DNA of 64,000 nt, taken from positions 682,001 to 746,000 of the forward strand of contig NZ_CCDM010000001.1 in the NCBI RefSeq assembly GCF_000750635.1. The letters are read 5' to 3'. The notes below the pieces were generated by a model. The model was not told the DNA's origin. It searched no databases and saw only the letters and a list, made by a program, of their open reading frames with translations. This document shows, piece after piece, positions 8,522 to 18,366 of this stretch; the first letter of the stretch is position 1, and every line of letters begins with the position of its first letter. The DNA is from Oceanobacillus jeddahensis. GTDB taxonomy: Bacteria > Bacillota > Bacilli > Bacillales > Amphibacillaceae. A program made the translations under genes and the position numbers.

Positions 8522-10186
8522 TTACAACGAATGCCCAGAACTACGTAATTGAAGAGCATACTGTGCTGGATGGATATTGGAAAGGATAAATACTTCTGAT
8601 GTTACCTCAGGGCTTGTCTCTGTGAATAAAATCGTTCCCTGATAAGCTGCATTTTCTTCCGGTGTCGGCTTTCCTTCCTGTAGCCAAATCGCATCAGCTC
8701 CTGTTAAAATTTCTGTCGTTATTTCATCTATATTTGTTGCTGGAATAACCTCATAACCTAATTTATATAAAGGCACAATATCTTCATCAGCAATGCCGAC
8801 AGTAACAATCCGTTTTTTACGGACACCTTCACTACGGTCAAATGGAGATTGAAGTAAATTTTGTACAGCTATTTCTTCGCTGGATTTTTGATTAGCCTGT
8901 GATTTTCCTGTTGCTTTATCAATAGCTTGATCCAAATCAGCTACAATATCATCGAATGCTTCTAAACCGACAGATAACCGCACCAATTCTTCTGAAGTAC
9001 CACTTTTTGCTAAGTCCTCATCGGTTAATTGTTGATGGGTTGTCGAAGCAGGGTGAATAATAAGTGATTTTGCGTCTCCAACATTAGCAACATGAGACCA
9101 GAGTTTTACATTATCAATTAGCGTACGTCCTGCTTCACGTCCACCTTGAATACCAAACGTAATGACAGAGCCAAAACTATCTTTTAAGTATTTTTTTGCA
9201 AGCTGGTGGGATGGATGTGATGTTAATCCAGGATAGTTAATCCATTCTACAGCAGGATGATTTTCCAGATAAGCAGCCAGTTTTTCAGCATTTTCACTAT
9301 GTTGTTTGATACGTAAATGTAAGGTTTCTAATCCTTGCAGTAATAAAAAGGCACTTTGTGGACTTAAAGCAGGACCAATATCACGTAGTAATTGGACGCG
9401 CAGTTTTGTAATAAAGGCAGCTGGGCCTAAGTCAGCATACTTTAAGCCATTATAGCTCTCATCCGGTTCGATAAAATCAGGGAATTTATCGTTGTTCCAG
9501 TCAAACCTGCCACTGTCAACAACGATACCGCCAATCGTAGTACCATGTCCGCCAATCCATTTCGTAGCAGAATGAATCACAATATCTGCGCCCCAAGTTA
9601 ACGGTTTGGCAACATAAGGTGCAAACGTATTATCAATAATTAAAGGAATTCTATGATTGTGAGCAATGTCAGCAACTGTTTCTACATCAAAGACATATAG
9701 ACTTGGGTTTGTGATGATTTCGCCAAAGATTGCTTTGGTTTTATCTGTAATTGCAGATTCAATCGCTTTTGGATCCGTGCCGTCTACAAATTTTACGTCA
9801 ATTCCATATCGGGGGAGCGTGTTGGCGAATAAGTTATACGTACCACCATATAAATTACTATCTGCGATAATTTCATCACCAGCGCGTGTAATATTTAAAA
9901 TAGCCATAGTAATGGCCGCCATCCCAGATGAAACACCTAATGCCCCGACTCCATCTTCCAGTTGTGCAATCCGCTGCTCCAGCGTATCGACAGTTGGATT
10001 CATAATTCGTGTATAAATGTTTCCTGGTTCTGCTAAACCAAATAAGTTCTGCGCATGTTCTGTGTCCCGAAAAACATAAGAGGTAGTTTGATAGATAGGA
10101 ACCGCCCGTGCTCCTGTTGCCGGATCCGGAACCTGGCCTCCGTGTAATAAAATCGTCTCATCTTGCTGTGCTGGATAACTTGACAT
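8522..10186 (-). CDS. metY: O-acetylhomoserine sulfhydrylase fused to a CoA-binding-like domain
   Basis: Residues 1-423 form a PLP enzyme of the Cys/Met metabolism family that makes homocysteine from O-acetylhomoserine and sulfide. Visible marks are YTRIMNPT (59-66), SSGMAA, and the PLP lysine in [10 protein letters not shown] (Lys209). Usual length is about 430; this protein has 554. After a polar linker (424-455) comes a domain with [21 protein letters not shown] and ADAIWLQEG (501-505), which resembles a shrunken YccU-type CoA-binding domain. It may sense or bind a nucleotide-containing ligand, which is inference. A SAM riboswitch in the leader makes transcription fall when methionine supply is high. 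The start follows GGAGG. Confidence 0.9.
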   Translation of the reverse strand: MSSYPAQQDETILLHGGQVPDPATGARAVPIYQTTSYVFRDTEHAQNLFGLAEPGNIYTRIMNPTVDTLEQRIAQLEDGVGALGVSSGMAAITMAILNITRAGDEIIADSNLYGGTYNLFANTLPRYGIDVKFVDGTDPKAIESAITDKTKAIFGEIITNPSLYVFDVETVADIAHNHRIPLIIDNTFAPYVAKPLTWGADIVIHSATKWIGGHGTTIGGIVVDSGRFDWNNDKFPDFIEPDESYNGLKYADLGPAAFITKLRVQLLRDIGPALSPQSAFLLLQGLETLHLRIKQHSENAEKLAAYLENHPAVEWINYPGLTSHPSHQLAKKYLKDSFGSVITFGIQGGREAGRTLIDNVKLWSHVANVGDAKSLIIHPASTTHQQLTDEDLAKSGTSEELVRLSVGLEAFDDIVADLDQAIDKATGKSQANQKSSEEIAVQNLLQSPFDRSEGVRKKRIVTVGIADEDIVPLYKLGYEVIPATNIDEITTEILTGADAIWLQEGKPTPEENAAYQGTILFTETSPEVTSEVFILSNIHPAQYALQLRSSGHSL

Positions 10187-10214
10187 TTTATTTCCTCCCT
10201 TTTTTTAAAACGCT

Positions 10215-10376
10215 TTTCCCAAAAAAAAGCCCACTTCTTAAAAGAAGAGAGCTCTTATGACTGACTTTAGAACTCTCTCTTATCTTTCAGACAATGTTGC
10301 TGTAGGATGTAGCACCTGATTTTTCAGGTTGCCGGGTTTCGCAGGGCCTATTCCCTCCACCACTCTTAATAAGAGA
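10215..10376 (-). promoter_or_regulatory. SAM-I (S-box) riboswitch with terminator
   Basis: On the minus strand, P1 arms (10368-10376 with 10276-10284) enclose the conserved S-box core GGTGGAGGGA...GGCCCTGCGAAACCCGGCAACC and GGTGCTA. The expression platform ends in a terminator hairpin (AGCTCTCTTCTT / AAGAAGTGGGCT plus eight T) at about 10217-10252. SAM binding should favour the terminator and shut off metY, which starts about 30 bases further on. Confidence 0.95.
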
Positions 10377-10457
10377 TTCTGCTAAATATTTTGAAATTAC
10401 TTGAGAGTATATAGTTATAGAGATTAAAAGTCAAGTGTTTTACTATGGATTATACTG

Positions 10458-11378
10458 TTATATGTCTGCGTTTTCCTTTTTTCTCCCCCGCGGTGCATCT
10501 CTATATATACTAGCCATATAAATAATAAGAGCTAACCAAATCAAAGCGAATGTAATCATATGGTGTATTGTAAAAGCCTCATTATATAAAAATACGCCTA
10601 AGAAGAACATAATTGTTGGTGCAATATATTGTAAGAACCCAACCATTGCTAGAGGAATGCGTTTGGCTCCTGCAGCAAATAACAGCAGGGGAACGGCAGT
10701 AACAATACCAGCGCCGATAAGTAAAAGATTATCCGCTCCGAATAACGGAGAAAAAGTAAAAGATCCTTCCGATGGGATAACTATTAAATATAATAGAGCA
10801 ACGGGTGCAATTACGAGAGTTTCAATGGTAAGTCCATACATTGCATGCAGGTTCACTGTTTTTTTAATAAGTCCATAAAAGCCAAAGCTAAGCGCTAATA
10901 AAAGAGAAATCCAAGGAAATACACCATAACTTAACGTTAAATAAAGTACACCAATACCTGCAAGGATAAAAGATAAAACCTGTCCTTTCGTTGTCTTTTC
11001 TTTCAATACAAAGACTGCTAATAAAATGCTGATTAACGGATTAATATAGTACCCTAAACTGGCCTGCAAGACATGTCCATGCTGTACTGAAAAAATAAAT
11101 AAAAACCAGTTGATCGTTATAACAATAGAAGCGGTAATGATAGCGATTGTTTTCTTTCTATCTTTTTTCAGTATATGAACTGTTTCCATGAAATGCCGCC
11201 AATTTCCTGTAACCAGCACTAAAAAAATCATAAATACTAAGCTCCAGACAATGCGGTGAGCAAGGACCTCCCCAGCTGGAACATGTTCAAGGAGCTTCCA
11301 ATATATAGGGAAAATCCCCCATAATAAATAAGCAACAAAGGTAATAACAGCCCCTTGTTGTAAAGATTTATTTTCCAT
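10458..11378 (-). CDS. rarD: RarD-type EamA family transporter
   Basis: A 306-residue, roughly ten-helix membrane protein of the EamA (drug/metabolite transporter) superfamily. The N-terminal LLWGIFPIYWKLLEHVPAGE and HRIVWSLVFM blocks are the RarD signature. Length is normal (about 300). The substrate is not established for the family. It is divergent from the methionine gamma-lyase gene and follows metY's leader on the same strand, so it may have its own promoter. The start is preceded by a weak AGTAGGAA-type site. Confidence 0.85.
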   Translation of the reverse strand: MENKSLQQGAVITFVAYLLWGIFPIYWKLLEHVPAGEVLAHRIVWSLVFMIFLVLVTGNWRHFMETVHILKKDRKKTIAIITASIVITINWFLFIFSVQHGHVLQASLGYYINPLISILLAVFVLKEKTTKGQVLSFILAGIGVLYLTLSYGVFPWISLLLALSFGFYGLIKKTVNLHAMYGLTIETLVIAPVALLYLIVIPSEGSFTFSPLFGADNLLLIGAGIVTAVPLLLFAAGAKRIPLAMVGFLQYIAPTIMFFLGVFLYNEAFTIHHMITFALIWLALIIYMASIYRDAPRGRKKENADI

Positions 11379-11760
11379 CTTGTATTCCTACTTTCTAAAA
11401 AAATCAAACTAAAATTAATATTAAAACTTTATGAAGTAGGAAGCAATAGCTTTTGGAATAAAGTATCCCAACATTTAAGACAAATTTCTTAACCGGAAAC
11501 ATTTCCAACAGCACAGGAATACTTTATCATAAAGGGAGAGACTCAACAGAATTTTTCATTTTATCAAAAAAGAAGTGTCTGTAATTTTCCTGATTGGGTA
11601 TAGAGGAATATACTAATAGGGGTGGGGAATAGACGTTACCTTTTCTGGTTAACGAAGGCTAAAGTTCACTTTACACGATTGGAAAACATAAGAAAAACTA
11701 CCGATTCGTTTAAGGGTGAGCGAATGCAAGTTATTCAAATCGAGATAGGGGAGAATATAA
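11379..11760. other. divergent promoter region with repeat remnant
   Basis: A 382-base gap between divergent rarD and the methionine gamma-lyase gene. No S-box or T-box core is seen here. Bases 11660-11710 (AAAGTTCACTTTACACGATTGG, then AACATAAGAAAAAC) match pieces of repeat families A and B. Confidence 0.5.
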
Positions 11761-12948
11761 ATGAGCAAAAAGTTTAAACATATGGAGACAGCAATGATTC
11801 ATGAAGGGTATGATTCCAAGGAGCTGCTCGGCAGTTTAACACCACCGCTCTTTCAAACATCTACATTTACCTTTGATACAGCTGAGCAGGGAGCGGCTCG
11901 TTTTGCGGGGGAGGAGGAAGGGCATGTCTATTCCCGGGTCAGCAACCCTACCGTGCAAATTTTAGAGAAAAAGCTTGCAGCATTGGAAAAGGGAGAAAAA
12001 GGACTGGCATTTGCTTCGGGAATGGCTGCAATATCGGCAGTGTTAATTGCACTCACCAAAGCAAATGATCATATTATTTGCTCGTCTGGATTATATGGCT
12101 GTACCTTTGGATTATTGTCTATGATGGATGAAAAATATAATATCCAAACAGACTATGTAGCTATGACGGAAGCTAAAAAAATAGAAGAAAAAATCAGACC
12201 CGAAACAAAGGTATTTTATATTGAAACCCCAATTAACCCAACCATGGAAGTCATTGATTTGGAGTTGGTTATTAGCATTGCTAAGAAGCATGATATTTTA
12301 GTTGTAGTGGATAATACATTTTCAACACCGTATTTACAACGTCCTCTGGAACTGGGAGCAGATGTTGTGGTGCATAGTGCTACAAAATATTTAAGCGGGC
12401 ATGGCGATGTGATTGCAGGTCTCGCAGTGGGGAAAAAAGAATTGATGGAGCAAATCGCAGTAACCACGCAGAAAGATATAGGTGGAGTTCTATCTCCATT
12501 CGATGCCTGGCTGGTTATTCGTGGATTGAAGACATTACCACTCCGAATGGATAGACATTCGGAAAATGCATTACAGATTACAGAAAAACTAAAACAACAT
12601 CCAAAGGTTAAGCATGTTTTTTATCCGGGCGATCCAGATGCGGAAGGATATTCGATTACGAAAAAACAAATGAAATCCGGAGGAGGGACGCTATCTTTTG
12701 AGATAGATGGTGGAAAAGAAGAAGTGCAGGCTTTTCTTAATAAACTGCAGTTTATTAAGATTGCTGTCAGTCTTGGGGATACAGAAACGTTGATTCAGCA
12801 TCCAGCTACAATGACGCATTCCGTGATCCCTGTTGAACAACGCCAGAAAATGGGAATAACAGATGCTTTGATACGGTTATCTGTTGGAATAGAGGCATGG
12901 CAGGATCTTTGGGAGGATTTGGATCAGGCTTTAACGCATTTTAACTAA
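11761..12948 (+). CDS. methionine gamma-lyase
   Basis: A 395-residue PLP enzyme of the Cys/Met metabolism family. YSRVSNPT (57-64), ASGMAA and the PLP lysine in SATKYLSGHGD (Lys209) are present. The motif LYGCTFGLL puts a cysteine at residue 114, equivalent to the special active-site cysteine of Pseudomonas methionine gamma-lyase; cystathionine lyases usually lack it. It would split methionine into methanethiol, 2-oxobutyrate and ammonia. 2-Oxobutyrate leads to propionyl-CoA and related short acyl-CoA. The ribosome site is AGGGGAG. Cystathionine gamma-lyase activity cannot be excluded. Confidence 0.8.
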   Translation: MSKKFKHMETAMIHEGYDSKELLGSLTPPLFQTSTFTFDTAEQGAARFAGEEEGHVYSRVSNPTVQILEKKLAALEKGEKGLAFASGMAAISAVLIALTKANDHIICSSGLYGCTFGLLSMMDEKYNIQTDYVAMTEAKKIEEKIRPETKVFYIETPINPTMEVIDLELVISIAKKHDILVVVDNTFSTPYLQRPLELGADVVVHSATKYLSGHGDVIAGLAVGKKELMEQIAVTTQKDIGGVLSPFDAWLVIRGLKTLPLRMDRHSENALQITEKLKQHPKVKHVFYPGDPDAEGYSITKKQMKSGGGTLSFEIDGGKEEVQAFLNKLQFIKIAVSLGDTETLIQHPATMTHSVIPVEQRQKMGITDALIRLSVGIEAWQDLWEDLDQALTHFN

Positions 12949-12954
12949 TTTATT

Positions 12955-13064
12955 ATTTATCGCAAAGTAACTGGCCGTGCTTGGGGGTGGGACTGCGATT
13001 ACTCGCCTCATCGTAAAGAGTTGTGCGTCGAAAAACTCCCACTGAGTGAAGTTTCGTTTTATGG
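12955..13064 (-). repeat. dispersed repeat family A, copy on minus strand
   Basis: Reverse complement reads ACGAAACTTCACTCAGTGGG, then GACGCACAACTCTTTACGAT, GGCGAGTAATCGCAGTCCCA and CCAGTTACTTTGCGATA, matching 15471-15600 in order. It lies directly behind the methionine gamma-lyase gene. A partial second piece is at about 13235-13280 (CTTCACTGAATGAAGTTCCA). Confidence 0.75.
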
Positions 13065-13108
13065 AATAGTAACAGAAGGCTATTCCAACCGTGCGTTTTC
13101 CCATTATG

Positions 13109-13157
13109 CTCCCGCCAGAACAGAACAAGAAGACGAATGATTCTGTTCAGGTGGGAG
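13109..13157. repeat. hairpin repeat family E
   Basis: An inverted repeat CTCCCGCCAGAACAGAA / TTCTGTTCAGGTGGGAG with a 15-base loop. Related CTCCCGCC...GGCG(A)GAG hairpins occur at 43387-43433 and 46515-46550. Confidence 0.6.
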
Positions 13158-13317
13158 GCGACGGATAATAACATCTTTATTTGGTTGAGCTGACCCTGTG
13201 GGTGAGTGAGGAATGTGTCTTGGGCTCTAGTCCAATGAAGCAGAAGAAAAGCAGTGGTCTTCACTGAATGAAGTTCCATTATATGCTATGATGAAAGCAG
13301 AACCCTTATTTGCACAT

Positions 13318-13445
13318 TAGAAAGCATAAGAAAAACGATCGATTTAAGAAACTTCGATTAAGTTCTCCTGTCCTGTGGGAACGTTGAAGACAGCATATCC
13401 TTATGCCAGAAAAGGACGAGCAGAGCCCTGCGTTTTTCTAATTTA
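13318..13445 (+). repeat. dispersed repeat family B, copy 2
   Basis: Shares CATAAGA(A/G)AAACGAT(C/T)GATT, (T/G)TTAAGTTC(T/C)CC, and a closing AGAAA(A)GG...GCGTTTTTCT with 33905-34035, and a looser match with 6346-6485. It ends just before the cardiolipin synthase gene. Confidence 0.65.
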
Positions 13446-13471
13446 GAGAAGAAGTGATAGGAGTAGGATAT

Positions 13472-14911
13472 ATGGGCGTTTACTCAATAGTTATCGGATT
13501 AATTTTTGTTATAAATATTGCATTGGCTATATCCATTATTTTTTTGGAGAGGAAGGATCCAACCTCTTCATGGGCATGGGTAATGGTCTTATTGTTTATA
13601 CCCGTTCTAGGATTTATTCTTTATTTAATTTTTGGACGCCCTATCAGTAATCGCCGTATATTCAAATGGGATCAGCGGAGCAGGATGGATGTGAAGACGA
13701 CGGTACAAAAACAGATTCACGCCATAGAGGAGGATACGTTCCAATTAAATCATGAGGAATTAAAAAAACATCAGGATCTGGTCTATCTCCATCTCCGTAA
13801 TGATGATGCGATATTTACAGATAATAATGGAGTAGATATTTATACAGATGGCCATGAGAAATTTGAGGCGCTTTTAGAAGATATAAGCCGGGCGAAGCAT
13901 CATATTCATGTGCAGTATTATATTATGCGGAGCGATGGGTTAGGAACCAGACTTGCAAATGCGTTAATAAGAAAAGCGAAAGAAGGCGTATGTGTCAGGC
14001 TCTTATATGATGATATGGGGTCCAGATCTTTGAAGAGAAGTTACATAAAAAAGCTAAAGGAAGCAGGGGTGCTTGTAGAAGCATTTTTTCCATCAAAATT
14101 TATCATTAATTTTAAAATCAATTACCGAAACCATCGAAAGTTAACCATTATTGATGGAGAAATCGGCTACATTGGCGGTTTTAATGTAGGTGATGAATAC
14201 TTAGGAATGAAAAGTAAATTTGGTTATTGGCGTGATACGCACCTGAGGGTAATCGGGAATGCTGTGCAAAGTATGCAAACACGCTTTGTACTAGATTGGA
14301 ATCAAGCTTCTAAGATGAAGATTCCCTATGAAGAGGAACATTTTCAAACCATCGCTGGAGGGAATATAGGGATGCAAATTGTATCCAGCGGTCCAGATTC
14401 GGAGTATGAGCAAATCAAAAATGGATATATTAAAATGATTATGGAAGCAGAAGAGTATATCTATATTCAGACACCCTATTTTATACCAGATGAAAGCTTG
14501 CGTGATGCATTACGTATTGCCGTATTATCCGGAGTAGACGTAAAAATTATGATACCCAATAAGCCCGATCATCCTTTTGTTTATTGGGCGACCATGTATT
14601 ATTGTGGAGATCTGCTTGGTGCTGGGGCAGAGATTTTTATTTACCAGAATGGATTTTTACACGCCAAAACAATTGTTGTTGACGGAAGAATAGCTTCTGT
14701 CGGCACGGCAAATATTGATGTAAGAAGCTTCCGCCTTAACTTTGAGGTCAATGCGTTCTTATATGATATAGATGTTGTTAAACGATTAATCAAAGAATTT
14801 GACAATGATTTAGTACATTCAACACAAATGACGAAGAAGTTGTACGATAAACGTTCTATCGGAATTCGTTTAAAGGAATCCGTCTCACGTTTAATTTCAC
14901 CGGTTTTATAG
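13472..14911 (+). CDS. cls: cardiolipin synthase
   Basis: A 479-residue phospholipase D superfamily enzyme that joins two phosphatidylglycerols into cardiolipin at the membrane. Two N-terminal membrane helices (about 5-25 and 35-55) are followed by two HKD catalytic motifs: NHRKLTIIDG near residue 220 and HAKTIVVDG near 396. The length is typical. The ATG at 13472 is chosen because AGGAG lies 8 bases before it; the in-frame GTG at 13454 lacks a good site. Cardiolipin content matters in salt adaptation, fitting the antiporters in the window. Confidence 0.93.
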   Translation: MGVYSIVIGLIFVINIALAISIIFLERKDPTSSWAWVMVLLFIPVLGFILYLIFGRPISNRRIFKWDQRSRMDVKTTVQKQIHAIEEDTFQLNHEELKKHQDLVYLHLRNDDAIFTDNNGVDIYTDGHEKFEALLEDISRAKHHIHVQYYIMRSDGLGTRLANALIRKAKEGVCVRLLYDDMGSRSLKRSYIKKLKEAGVLVEAFFPSKFIINFKINYRNHRKLTIIDGEIGYIGGFNVGDEYLGMKSKFGYWRDTHLRVIGNAVQSMQTRFVLDWNQASKMKIPYEEEHFQTIAGGNIGMQIVSSGPDSEYEQIKNGYIKMIMEAEEYIYIQTPYFIPDESLRDALRIAVLSGVDVKIMIPNKPDHPFVYWATMYYCGDLLGAGAEIFIYQNGFLHAKTIVVDGRIASVGTANIDVRSFRLNFEVNAFLYDIDVVKRLIKEFDNDLVHSTQMTKKLYDKRSIGIRLKESVSRLISPVL

Positions 14912-14956
14912 ATTAACATTCTAAATGTAATTAAAACATAGCCAGGAGGATTAGAA

Positions 14957-15472
14957 ATGAATGCAAAACCTTGTTCCGCATCACTAGCTTTAAAAACAAC
15001 ACATGTACTCCCGCCAGATACCAATCATTATGGAACCTTATTCGGTGGAAAATTAATGGCGCATTTGGATGATATTGCCGCGATTGCTGCAGTGAAGCAT
15101 GCAAAGAACCCAGTGGTTACAGCATCTACAGACTCCGTAGATTTTTTAGCTCCAGTAAAAGGGGGGCAATATATTTCATTAGAGGCCTTTGTGACTTGGA
15201 CCCATCATACGTCGATGGAAGTATTCATCCGAGCAATTACGGAAGATATCCAAACAGGGACAAGAACCCCTTGTACCACAGCATTTATGACGTTTGTGGC
15301 GATCGATGAAAATGGGAAACCAGTGGAAGTACCTCCTGTTTATCCGGAAACAGACGACGAAAAAATGCTGCATGAAAGTGCACCGCTTCGTGCCAATCGC
15401 CGTGCGGAACGGAGAAAGCAGTCTAAGCAGCTTGCGGAAACCTTTGGAACCGTTTATCGGACCGAAAAATAA
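14957..15472 (+). CDS. ykhA: acyl-CoA thioesterase, hotdog fold (YkhA-like)
   Basis: A 171-residue hotdog-fold acyl-CoA thioesterase. The signature is N-HYGTLFGGKLMAHLDDIAAIAA (Asn, Gly-rich turn and catalytic Asp near residues 23-45), followed by the DFLAPVKGGQ strand. The C-terminal arginine-rich helix (ANRRAERRKQSKQ) is usual in this group. It hydrolyses acyl-CoA to free CoA and fatty acid in the cytoplasm. AGGAGG lies 8 bases before the start. It follows cls by 45 bases in the same direction and may be co-transcribed. Confidence 0.9.
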   Translation: MNAKPCSASLALKTTHVLPPDTNHYGTLFGGKLMAHLDDIAAIAAVKHAKNPVVTASTDSVDFLAPVKGGQYISLEAFVTWTHHTSMEVFIRAITEDIQTGTRTPCTTAFMTFVAIDENGKPVEVPPVYPETDDEKMLHESAPLRANRRAERRKQSKQLAETFGTVYRTEK

Positions 15473-15600
15473 AGTGAAACTTCCTTCAGTGGGGTTTTTT
15501 TGACGCACAGCTCTTTACGATGGGACGGGTAATCGCAATGGCTTGCGATGGGGCGAGTAATCGCAGCCCCAGTCCCAGCCAGTTACACTGCGATAAAGGT
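15471..15600 (+). repeat. dispersed repeat family A, plus-strand copy
   Basis: Reads GTGAAACTTCCTTCAGTGGG, GACGCACAGCTCTTTACGAT, then a doubled GGCGAGTAATCGCA-type segment, GCCCCAGTCCCAGCCAGTTA and CACTGCGATAAA. It starts at the thioesterase stop codon. Confidence 0.8.
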
Positions 15601-15609
15601 AGCTAGTTT

Positions 15610-15652
15610 GAAAAACGGTTAAAAACGACTGCATCGTTTTTAACCGTTTTTC
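15610..15652. terminator. bidirectional terminator
   Basis: Perfect 19-base arms (GAAAAACGGTTAAAAACGA and its complement) with a 5-base loop, T-rich on both sides, between convergent ykhA and ydbT. Confidence 0.9.
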
Positions 15653-15655
15653 AGC

Positions 15656-17137
15656 TCATGTATTGGAAGATGAAGAATCCTCTCGATAGGAGTACCAATC
15701 GGCAATGACATAACTATCCGCTGTATCCAGCTCTTTGATTACAAAATGACGTCCAGTACTCTTATTTAAAATAGCCATATCCAACGTAGCAAGAGACTGC
15801 TTTCGATGAAGCAAATGCTGCTTTTGTTTTAATGCTTGGAGCCTGCGATGCTGGATAAATGCGGTATCTTTGCTAAGCATTCTTGCCTGAACAGTTATCT
15901 GCTGATCATCAATCGCATAGCAGGCTGATTTGAACGCGGCAAAGCCTAAAATTCCAATCACAAACATGATAATAACAGGTATCCAAATATAGGATGAAAA
16001 GAAGATCCCTGCAATAATAACAGCTAGTAATGGAATATTCATGGAACGCCATAAGTAATAAGGCAATGCTTTTTTTGGTGGATGAATCAGATTCTCTGTA
16101 CTGTAGTGATATTCTGGTAAAAATTCACTCAAAAAAGATGCAAATTCTTTTTTTCGCAGCAGTGGGAAAATAATCGTATTTACTTCCTGACTGTTATTTG
16201 TGGTTCCACTAGCAATCTCTACATAAGGCCTTGCAAAACCGAATAACTGATGGATAGGAGACTCTTTTATTCCGACCGCTTGTATTCTTTCCAATGGAAT
16301 CGTTGTTTGTTTTTTCTCCAATAAACCTCTTGTAATAAACAATTCTTTTTCATAACGTGTAATGGTGAAATTCCAATCTTTCACCACAGTATATAGAATA
16401 CTTAATAACCATAAAAATAAAACGACAATGATTGCAAAAATAATCATAATCTGCATGCCAAGTGACAAAGCCCAGCGTGTAACATCATTATAAAACTGAT
16501 CAGGAATTAATGATTCCACCTGAGAGAAAGCAGCACCAAAAAGTCCGATTAAAATTCCAAAGCTTGCTGAAGTGGAACCGGTAATGAACAACGCTTTGAG
16601 TGTAATGGTTCTCTTCGGAAGATTGGATTCATCCGGTTCTGTCTGTTCGGTGTTTGTTTCTTTTTCTGCTTCCAGAGCTTCTGTTTCTGATACATGTTTT
16701 TTATACTTTAATTCATCATGGAGCATCCTGCCGTCTTCCATACGGACAGCAGATAATGCAGCATCTGTAGAGGAGTCATTTCCAGCTGTTTCAATGGCGA
16801 CTTTAGTTAAACCGAAAATCCGGTGAATAACATTTTGTGATAAATCGATCGACTGAATGCGATGCTTGGATATCGTACGTTTTTTACGAATGATAATGCC
16901 CCGCTCAATGCGTAATTGATCTTCCTCCAGCTGATAGGTGAAACGGACCCATGATAAAACGCTGGATAAAATAATTAACCCAATGATAACGGCGATGCCG
17001 ATCATCAGATAAAACGAAGCGCCATTACTGATGATAACAATAGCGATCGGTAAAATACCAAGAATGGATTGTTTCAGAGATTGGATAATATCAAATAGAA
17101 TAGCAGCGGGATGCAGGCGTTTCGGATTAGACATCAT
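15656..17137 (-). CDS. ydbT: YdbT-like bacterial PH domain membrane protein
   Basis: A 493-residue membrane protein with paired helices near residues 20-65, 185-265 and 365-405, each followed by a bPH2 (DUF304) domain. The typical block GIIIRKKRTISKHRIQSIDLSQN and its later echoes (GLLEKKQTTIPLERIQAV) mark the domains. It overlaps the 3' end of ydbS by 11 bases, so the two are translationally coupled, as in Bacillus subtilis, where ydbST is linked to resistance to amylocyclicin-type bacteriocins. A role in envelope stress is inference here. Confidence 0.85.
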   Translation of the reverse strand: MMSNPKRLHPAAILFDIIQSLKQSILGILPIAIVIISNGASFYLMIGIAVIIGLIILSSVLSWVRFTYQLEEDQLRIERGIIIRKKRTISKHRIQSIDLSQNVIHRIFGLTKVAIETAGNDSSTDAALSAVRMEDGRMLHDELKYKKHVSETEALEAEKETNTEQTEPDESNLPKRTITLKALFITGSTSASFGILIGLFGAAFSQVESLIPDQFYNDVTRWALSLGMQIMIIFAIIVVLFLWLLSILYTVVKDWNFTITRYEKELFITRGLLEKKQTTIPLERIQAVGIKESPIHQLFGFARPYVEIASGTTNNSQEVNTIIFPLLRKKEFASFLSEFLPEYHYSTENLIHPPKKALPYYLWRSMNIPLLAVIIAGIFFSSYIWIPVIIMFVIGILGFAAFKSACYAIDDQQITVQARMLSKDTAFIQHRRLQALKQKQHLLHRKQSLATLDMAILNKSTGRHFVIKELDTADSYVIADWYSYREDSSSSNT

Positions 17138-17618
17138 CTTGTTCCACCCTCGCTAATTCAGAGATTTGATCCCGTAAATCGGATGCTTCCTCTTCTAATA
17201 AAGCAGGTATCTGGTGGGTAGTTGCTGCAGTTGATATTTCCAGGGTGGCCAGCTTATATTTTTTTAAGATCGGACCTTGCTGTGTATCCACATGCTGAAC
17301 ACGAATCATCGGTACGATGGTCCGCGTTACGATAAGTATCCCATGCTGTATGTAAATCTCTTGATCATAAACTTGATAACGCCATCTGCGCCATCTTAAT
17401 TTGGGAATAATGAATACGGTAATAATCCATTCCACTATCGTAAGCCCGGCCAGGGTGAAAACAATCCAGATTGGTAGAAAATCAAAAATATTATAAACAA
17501 CAATAGCTCCAATCGTAATCAATAAAAAGATAAAGGCATAGATATGAGCTGTGAGCTGCCATGCTTTGATAGCATCCGTGGCAATTTTTACATTAGGTTG
17601 TTCCCGCATGTGTTTCAC
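17127..17618 (-). CDS. ydbS: YdbS-like bacterial PH domain membrane protein
   Basis: A 163-residue protein with two membrane helices (about residues 27-45 and 52-75) and one bPH2 (DUF304) domain containing IYIQHGILIVTRTIVPMIRVQHVDTQQGPILKKY-like features. It is the first gene of the ydbS-ydbT pair. The paired proteins probably form one complex. The ribosome site is AAGGAGTG ahead of the ATG. Confidence 0.85.
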   Translation of the reverse strand: MKHMREQPNVKIATDAIKAWQLTAHIYAFIFLLITIGAIVVYNIFDFLPIWIVFTLAGLTIVEWIITVFIIPKLRWRRWRYQVYDQEIYIQHGILIVTRTIVPMIRVQHVDTQQGPILKKYKLATLEISTAATTHQIPALLEEEASDLRDQISELARVEQDDV

Positions 17619-17808
17619 TCCTTGCTTTCAGACTAGTTCTATCATACAACAAACAGTGGAAGGATAAAAAGATTTAAGAAAATCCAAATATATCCGTAAA
17701 CAAAAATATATCCATAGCTCATTTTTCTTTTATAGGATATATAACGGTTTACCATACATTTGGATTTTTAATAATATCAGAGGTATTTGTTTTTAAATGA
17801 AAAAGGAT

Positions 17809-18141
17809 TTACTCCACCTCTTTATCAGTTATATGGTCTGCTGTGACATAATCTTCTGCCCAGCGCTGGATATCTTTAATTACCGGCTCAAGTGCTTTTC
17901 CTTTTTCTGATAATGTATATTCAATACGAACTGGAAATTCCGAATAGATATTTCGCTCTACAATGCCTTCTTTTTCCAACAATTTTAAACGATCCGAAAG
18001 TAAGCGACCGCTAATAGGTAGATCTGCCTCCATTTCTGAAAAACGTTTTGCTCCTTTTAGGAGTTCAAATAAAATAAGACCGACCCAGCGTGTACTTAAT
18101 AAACCCATTGCTTTTTCAAAACGTGGACATAATTGATTCAT
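17809..18141 (-). CDS. HxlR-family transcriptional regulator
   Basis: A 110-residue winged-helix protein of the HxlR/YodB/YvaP family. CPRFEKAMGLLSTRWVGLIL with an early cysteine (Cys5) and the recognition helix SGRLLSDRLKLLEKEGIVER are diagnostic. Members with such a cysteine often respond to thiol-reactive electrophiles, although not all do. The ATG at 18141 is chosen because GGAGGTGG lies 6 bases before it; a longer frame would include this site. It is divergent from ampS, so the shared 225-base gap may hold its operator. The target is unknown. Confidence 0.85.
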   Translation of the reverse strand: MNQLCPRFEKAMGLLSTRWVGLILFELLKGAKRFSEMEADLPISGRLLSDRLKLLEKEGIVERNIYSEFPVRIEYTLSEKGKALEPVIKDIQRWAEDYVTADHITDKEVE

Positions 18142-18366
18142 TGTTCCACCTCCATAGAACCATCCTGTATCTAAAATGCGTGATATAAACACTAGTTACG
18201 AAAAGTAATCTAATTATAGGATATCATAAATAAGAAGTGTAGTAAATGAAAGCGGGAATGGTGCTGGATAGCTAGAAAATATTTTTGGAAATATGCAAGG
18301 AGTATGAAATAATAATAGGGTATGATAAAAAAGAAAATAAATTTGTGAATATGGAGGTATATATTT

